From CAWVVV01 sp964629165 (GTDB taxonomy: Bacteria; Verrucomicrobiota; Verrucomicrobiia; Opitutales; Oceanipulchritudinaceae): a stretch of 9,582 nt of DNA. The translations under genes were made by a program, and so were the position numbers. Under the pieces are notes generated by a model that saw only the letters and a program-made list of their open reading frames with translations, ran no database searches and had not been told where the DNA came from. Where the stretch lies: assembly GCA_964629165.1 (NCBI GenBank), contig CAZVQJ010000111.1:1-9582 (forward strand), read 5' to 3'. Shown one piece after another: positions 7,062 to 9,582 of this stretch (position 1 is the stretch's first letter; each line of letters begins with the position of its first letter).

Positions 7062-7099
7062 TCCCGTTGGAGGCAGGCATGGATGCCTCAGGAACGGGA
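7062..7099. repeat. Interrupted inverted repeat in the antiporter-GH115 divergent region
   Basis: TCCCGTT (7062-7068) pairs with AACGGGA (7093-7099). Inside it, GAGGC (7070-7074) pairs with GCCTC (7085-7089). A competing inner dyad, AGGCAT-GG-ATGCCT, occupies 7075-7088. The structure lies about 90-130 bp upstream of the GH115 start, within a 273-bp gap. The rest of this gap holds an A8 run near 6988 and no recognisable promoter pair. An operator for one or both genes, or a leader hairpin, are both possible. Confidence 0.45.
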
Positions 7100-7190
7100 A
7101 TTCCAACAGGCCCCAACGGCCCGCCATCTGCCAACTTCCCCCGTCTGCGCTTGTCCTCGAAAGGATCCGCGACTGAGATCGCTCCCGAAA

Positions 7191-9582
7191 ATGATCCGTC
7201 GAATCCTCATTGCGGTCTGCCTGCTGCCCACGATCGCCGCCGCGGCAGCCAAAGTTTCCCCACTCCCCGCTGACGCTCCCGCATTCGTGCGCACGCGAGC
7301 GTTCCCGCTGGTGGCCGAGGGGCGGGCCGCACCGATCGTTTTTCCCGCGAATGCGCCCACGGTAGTCCGGATCGCCGCACGCGACTTTGCCGACGACGTG
7401 AAAGCCATCACCGGCGTTCGCCCCGAGGTTCAGGAAGCACCGTCTGCGGATTTGGCCGGTCCCCGGGTCGAACTCGTGCTGGATCCCCGACTGGCCGGCC
7501 ACTGGGAGGCATTCCAGCTCACCGCCACACCCGAAACCCTCACCGTGGCCGGAGCTGATCGCCGCGCCCTCGCCTACGGCCTCTATGAGGTTTCCCGCCG
7601 TATCGGTGTCTCCCCATGGGCATGGTGGGCCGACGTTCCGCCCGTCCGGCGGGATGAGCTGCACCTCTCCGCCGGTTCAGAACCCGTTGACCAACCCGCG
7701 GTCCGCTATCGTGGAATCTTTCTCAACGACGAGGGCTGGGGCCTGCGGCCATGGGCCGCGAAGACCTTCGAACCGGAAGTAGACAACATCGGCCCACGCA
7801 CCTATGGGCGGATCTTTGAACTCCTCCTCCGCCTCCGCGGCAACACGATCTGGCCGGCGATGCACCCCGGCACCATTCCTTTCCACAAGGTTCCCGGCAA
7901 TGCCGACATCGCCGACGACTACGCCATCGTCGTGGGTTCATCGCACGCCGAGCCCATGCTGCGCAACAACGTCGGCGAATGGACACAGGAGAAAGACCGT
8001 TACAACTACCTGACCAACCGCGCCGGCATTCTTGAATATTGGGAGGAACGCGTGCGCGAGCGGACTTCCGGCGAGAGCCTCTTTACGATCGGCATGCGCG
8101 GCATCCACGACAGCGGCATCGTCGGGCCGAAAAGCCAAGCCGAGCGGATGGCCACCCTTGAACAAATCTTTGCCGACCAGCGCGACCTCCTCGCCCGCCA
8201 CCTCGGCGACGGCGATCCCACGAACGTCGCCCAGATTTTCGTCCCCTACAAGGAGGTTCTCGAGGACTACAACGCCGGCCTTCAGGTGCCCGAGGATGTC
8301 GTGCTCGTCTGGCCCGACGACAACTTCGGCTACGTCCGCCGCTTTGCCACTCCCGCCGAACGTGCCCGCGCCGGAGGCTTGGGTATTTATTACCACCTCT
8401 CCTACCTCGGTGCGCCGCTCTCCTGGTTGTGGTTTGACTCACTCTCACCTGCCCTCATCTGGGCCGAGATGACGCGCGCTTATGAACAGGGAGCCCAAGC
8501 GTTCTGGATCGGAAATGTGGGGGACCTGAAGGGCACCGAGTTGTCCACCGAGTTCTTTCTCCATCTTGCCTGGCACGCCGACCGCACCGATCTCATGGAA
8601 CCCCGCCACTTCCTCCACCGTGTCACCGCACGCGACTTCGGGGAGGCCCATGCGGAGGCCATCGCCGATCTTCTGGCTCGCCACCAACACCTCGCCGTCG
8701 CCCGCAAGCCGGAGCATCTTCAGTGGCATATCCCGCTCACCCCTTATCAGCCGACGGAACTGACGGAGGAGGAGATTCATCGTCGCCTCGACGCCTATTC
8801 AGCTCTCGTCGCGGACATGAAGGCGATCGATTCGCTCCTTCTCCCCCAGCAGCACGATGCGTTCTTCCAGCTCGTCCGATACCCGATCGAGGCTGCTGCT
8901 GCCGCGAATGAGCGCTATTTCCGTGCCGAACTGGGCCGCTTGGAACGAGCGCGCGGTGAAGAAGCTGCCTCCGAAAACTTCGCTGCCGTTGACCTGGCCG
9001 AGCAGAGAATTCGCGAACTGACCTTGCACTACAACGATGGCATCGCTGGTGGAAAATGGCGGAACATCATGACGATCAATGGCCTCTCCCCCCGGGAATG
9101 GCGACGCTATCAGCCTGATCCGGCGATCGTTCCCCTCAACTCCCCGGCTCAGGACGCCGTCCGCGCTCCCGAACCCATTCCGGATCCCGAGCCGTCGATC
9201 ACGCCCGCCGACGCCCATCCCGGAGATTTTGTCGAGCACGCTGGAGTTGTCTCCATTCATGCCGGCCACTTTACCGCCCGCGAGGACCTGCCCTCCAAGG
9301 CGGGTTGGCGTTCCGTTCCGGGTCTCGGCCGGACCGGATCGGCGATCACCATCCTCCCGTCCACGGCCACTTTTGATGCCGCGACCGCCCCGCGCGTCAG
9401 CTATCGCTTTCACGTTGCCACGGGAGGTCCCGCAACGCTCCATATCCGCCTCCTGCCGACCTTCCCGATCGTGCCCGGCAACGGCTTGCGCCTCGCCATC
9501 GCGATCGATGACGGCCAGACAATTCCGGTCGAAGTCACCGCAGGTCTGAACCCCGGCTCGGACGCCTGGAAAGAGCGTGTCC
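7191..9582 (+). CDS. Secreted GH115 family xylan alpha-1,2-glucuronidase, 3' end cut by window edge
   Basis: Exported glycoside hydrolase of family GH115, whose members remove glucuronic acid or 4-O-methylglucuronic acid side chains from xylan. It reads open for 797 codons to the window edge; the family is usually about 830-1000 residues. The signal peptide is MIRRILIAVCLLPTIAAAAA. The N-terminal domain (about 35-160) ends in ALAYGLYEVSRRIGVSPWAWW. The catalytic domain then shows RYRGIFLNDEGWG (172-184), LRGNTIWPAMHP (215-226), SSHAEPMLRNN (250-260), TIGMRGIHDSG (299-309) and VWPDDNFGYVRR (373-384), all family signatures. A beta-sandwich of the GH115_C type starts near 680 and is incomplete. 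I cannot assign catalytic acids with certainty. The ATG at 7191 was chosen because it gives the signal peptide; its Shine-Dalgarno is poor. It is divergent from the antiporter. Confidence 0.93.
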   Translation, partial: MIRRILIAVCLLPTIAAAAAKVSPLPADAPAFVRTRAFPLVAEGRAAPIVFPANAPTVVRIAARDFADDVKAITGVRPEVQEAPSADLAGPRVELVLDPRLAGHWEAFQLTATPETLTVAGADRRALAYGLYEVSRRIGVSPWAWWADVPPVRRDELHLSAGSEPVDQPAVRYRGIFLNDEGWGLRPWAAKTFEPEVDNIGPRTYGRIFELLLRLRGNTIWPAMHPGTIPFHKVPGNADIADDYAIVVGSSHAEPMLRNNVGEWTQEKDRYNYLTNRAGILEYWEERVRERTSGESLFTIGMRGIHDSGIVGPKSQAERMATLEQIFADQRDLLARHLGDGDPTNVAQIFVPYKEVLEDYNAGLQVPEDVVLVWPDDNFGYVRRFATPAERARAGGLGIYYHLSYLGAPLSWLWFDSLSPALIWAEMTRAYEQGAQAFWIGNVGDLKGTELSTEFFLHLAWHADRTDLMEPRHFLHRVTARDFGEAHAEAIADLLARHQHLAVARKPEHLQWHIPLTPYQPTELTEEEIHRRLDAYSALVADMKAIDSLLLPQQHDAFFQLVRYPIEAAAAANERYFRAELGRLERARGEEAASENFAAVDLAEQRIRELTLHYNDGIAGGKWRNIMTINGLSPREWRRYQPDPAIVPLNSPAQDAVRAPEPIPDPEPSITPADAHPGDFVEHAGVVSIHAGHFTAREDLPSKAGWRSVPGLGRTGSAITILPSTATFDAATAPRVSYRFHVATGGPATLHIRLLPTFPIVPGNGLRLAIAIDDGQTIPVEVTAGLNPGSDAWKERV

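Noticed and set aside
7056..7664. Minus-strand open frame of 202 codons over the GH115 start
   Set aside because: Overlaps the signal peptide and N-terminal domain of GH115 and has no recognisable motif.
8799..9443. Minus-strand open frame of 214 codons within GH115
   Set aside because: Gly/Arg-rich antisense shadow; the GH115 frame runs through without interruption.

Overview
The window is GC-rich bacterial DNA with seven protein-coding genes, two of them cut by the window edges. No rRNA, tRNA, CRISPR array, insertion sequence or phage gene was seen. An outer-membrane-type lipoprotein and two exported polysaccharide enzymes point to a Gram-negative polymer degrader. Verrucomicrobiota or a relative would fit, but that is an inference from gene content and is not proven by the sequence.

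Layout: (1) 1-956, minus: hemB (porphobilinogen synthase), missing only its last residues at the left edge. (2) 1051-2475, plus: cysS (cysteinyl-tRNA synthetase), divergent from hemB; the short gap holds a perfect 9-bp inverted repeat. (3) 3524-2602, minus: a two-gene unit of a glycine-zipper lipoprotein followed 23 bp later by a DUF892/YciF-type ferritin-like protein. (4) 5186-3825, minus: an exported beta-propeller protein of the oligogalacturonate lyase (PL22) type, with a short internal stretch that appears to be read out of frame. (5) 6917-5421, minus: a CPA1-type K+(Na+)/H+ antiporter of the NhaP2 type with a TrkA-C domain. (6) 7191 to the right edge, plus: a secreted GH115 family xylan alpha-glucuronidase, cut in its C-terminal domain.

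How they fit together: hemB and cysS are housekeeping genes. The lipoprotein and DUF892 pair looks like a small envelope or general-stress operon. The PL22-like protein and the GH115 enzyme both carry Sec signal peptides and would act on uronic-acid-containing plant or algal polysaccharides. The antiporter gene lies between them. These genes are not one tight operon: the PL22-like gene lies 234 bp downstream of the antiporter, and GH115 is divergent from the antiporter across 273 bp containing an interrupted inverted repeat.

I found no convincing new multi-gene system. The observations most worth checking are the apparent pair of compensating frameshifts in the PL22-like gene (about 4768-4822) and the inverted repeats in the two divergent intergenic regions (989-1018 and 7062-7099).
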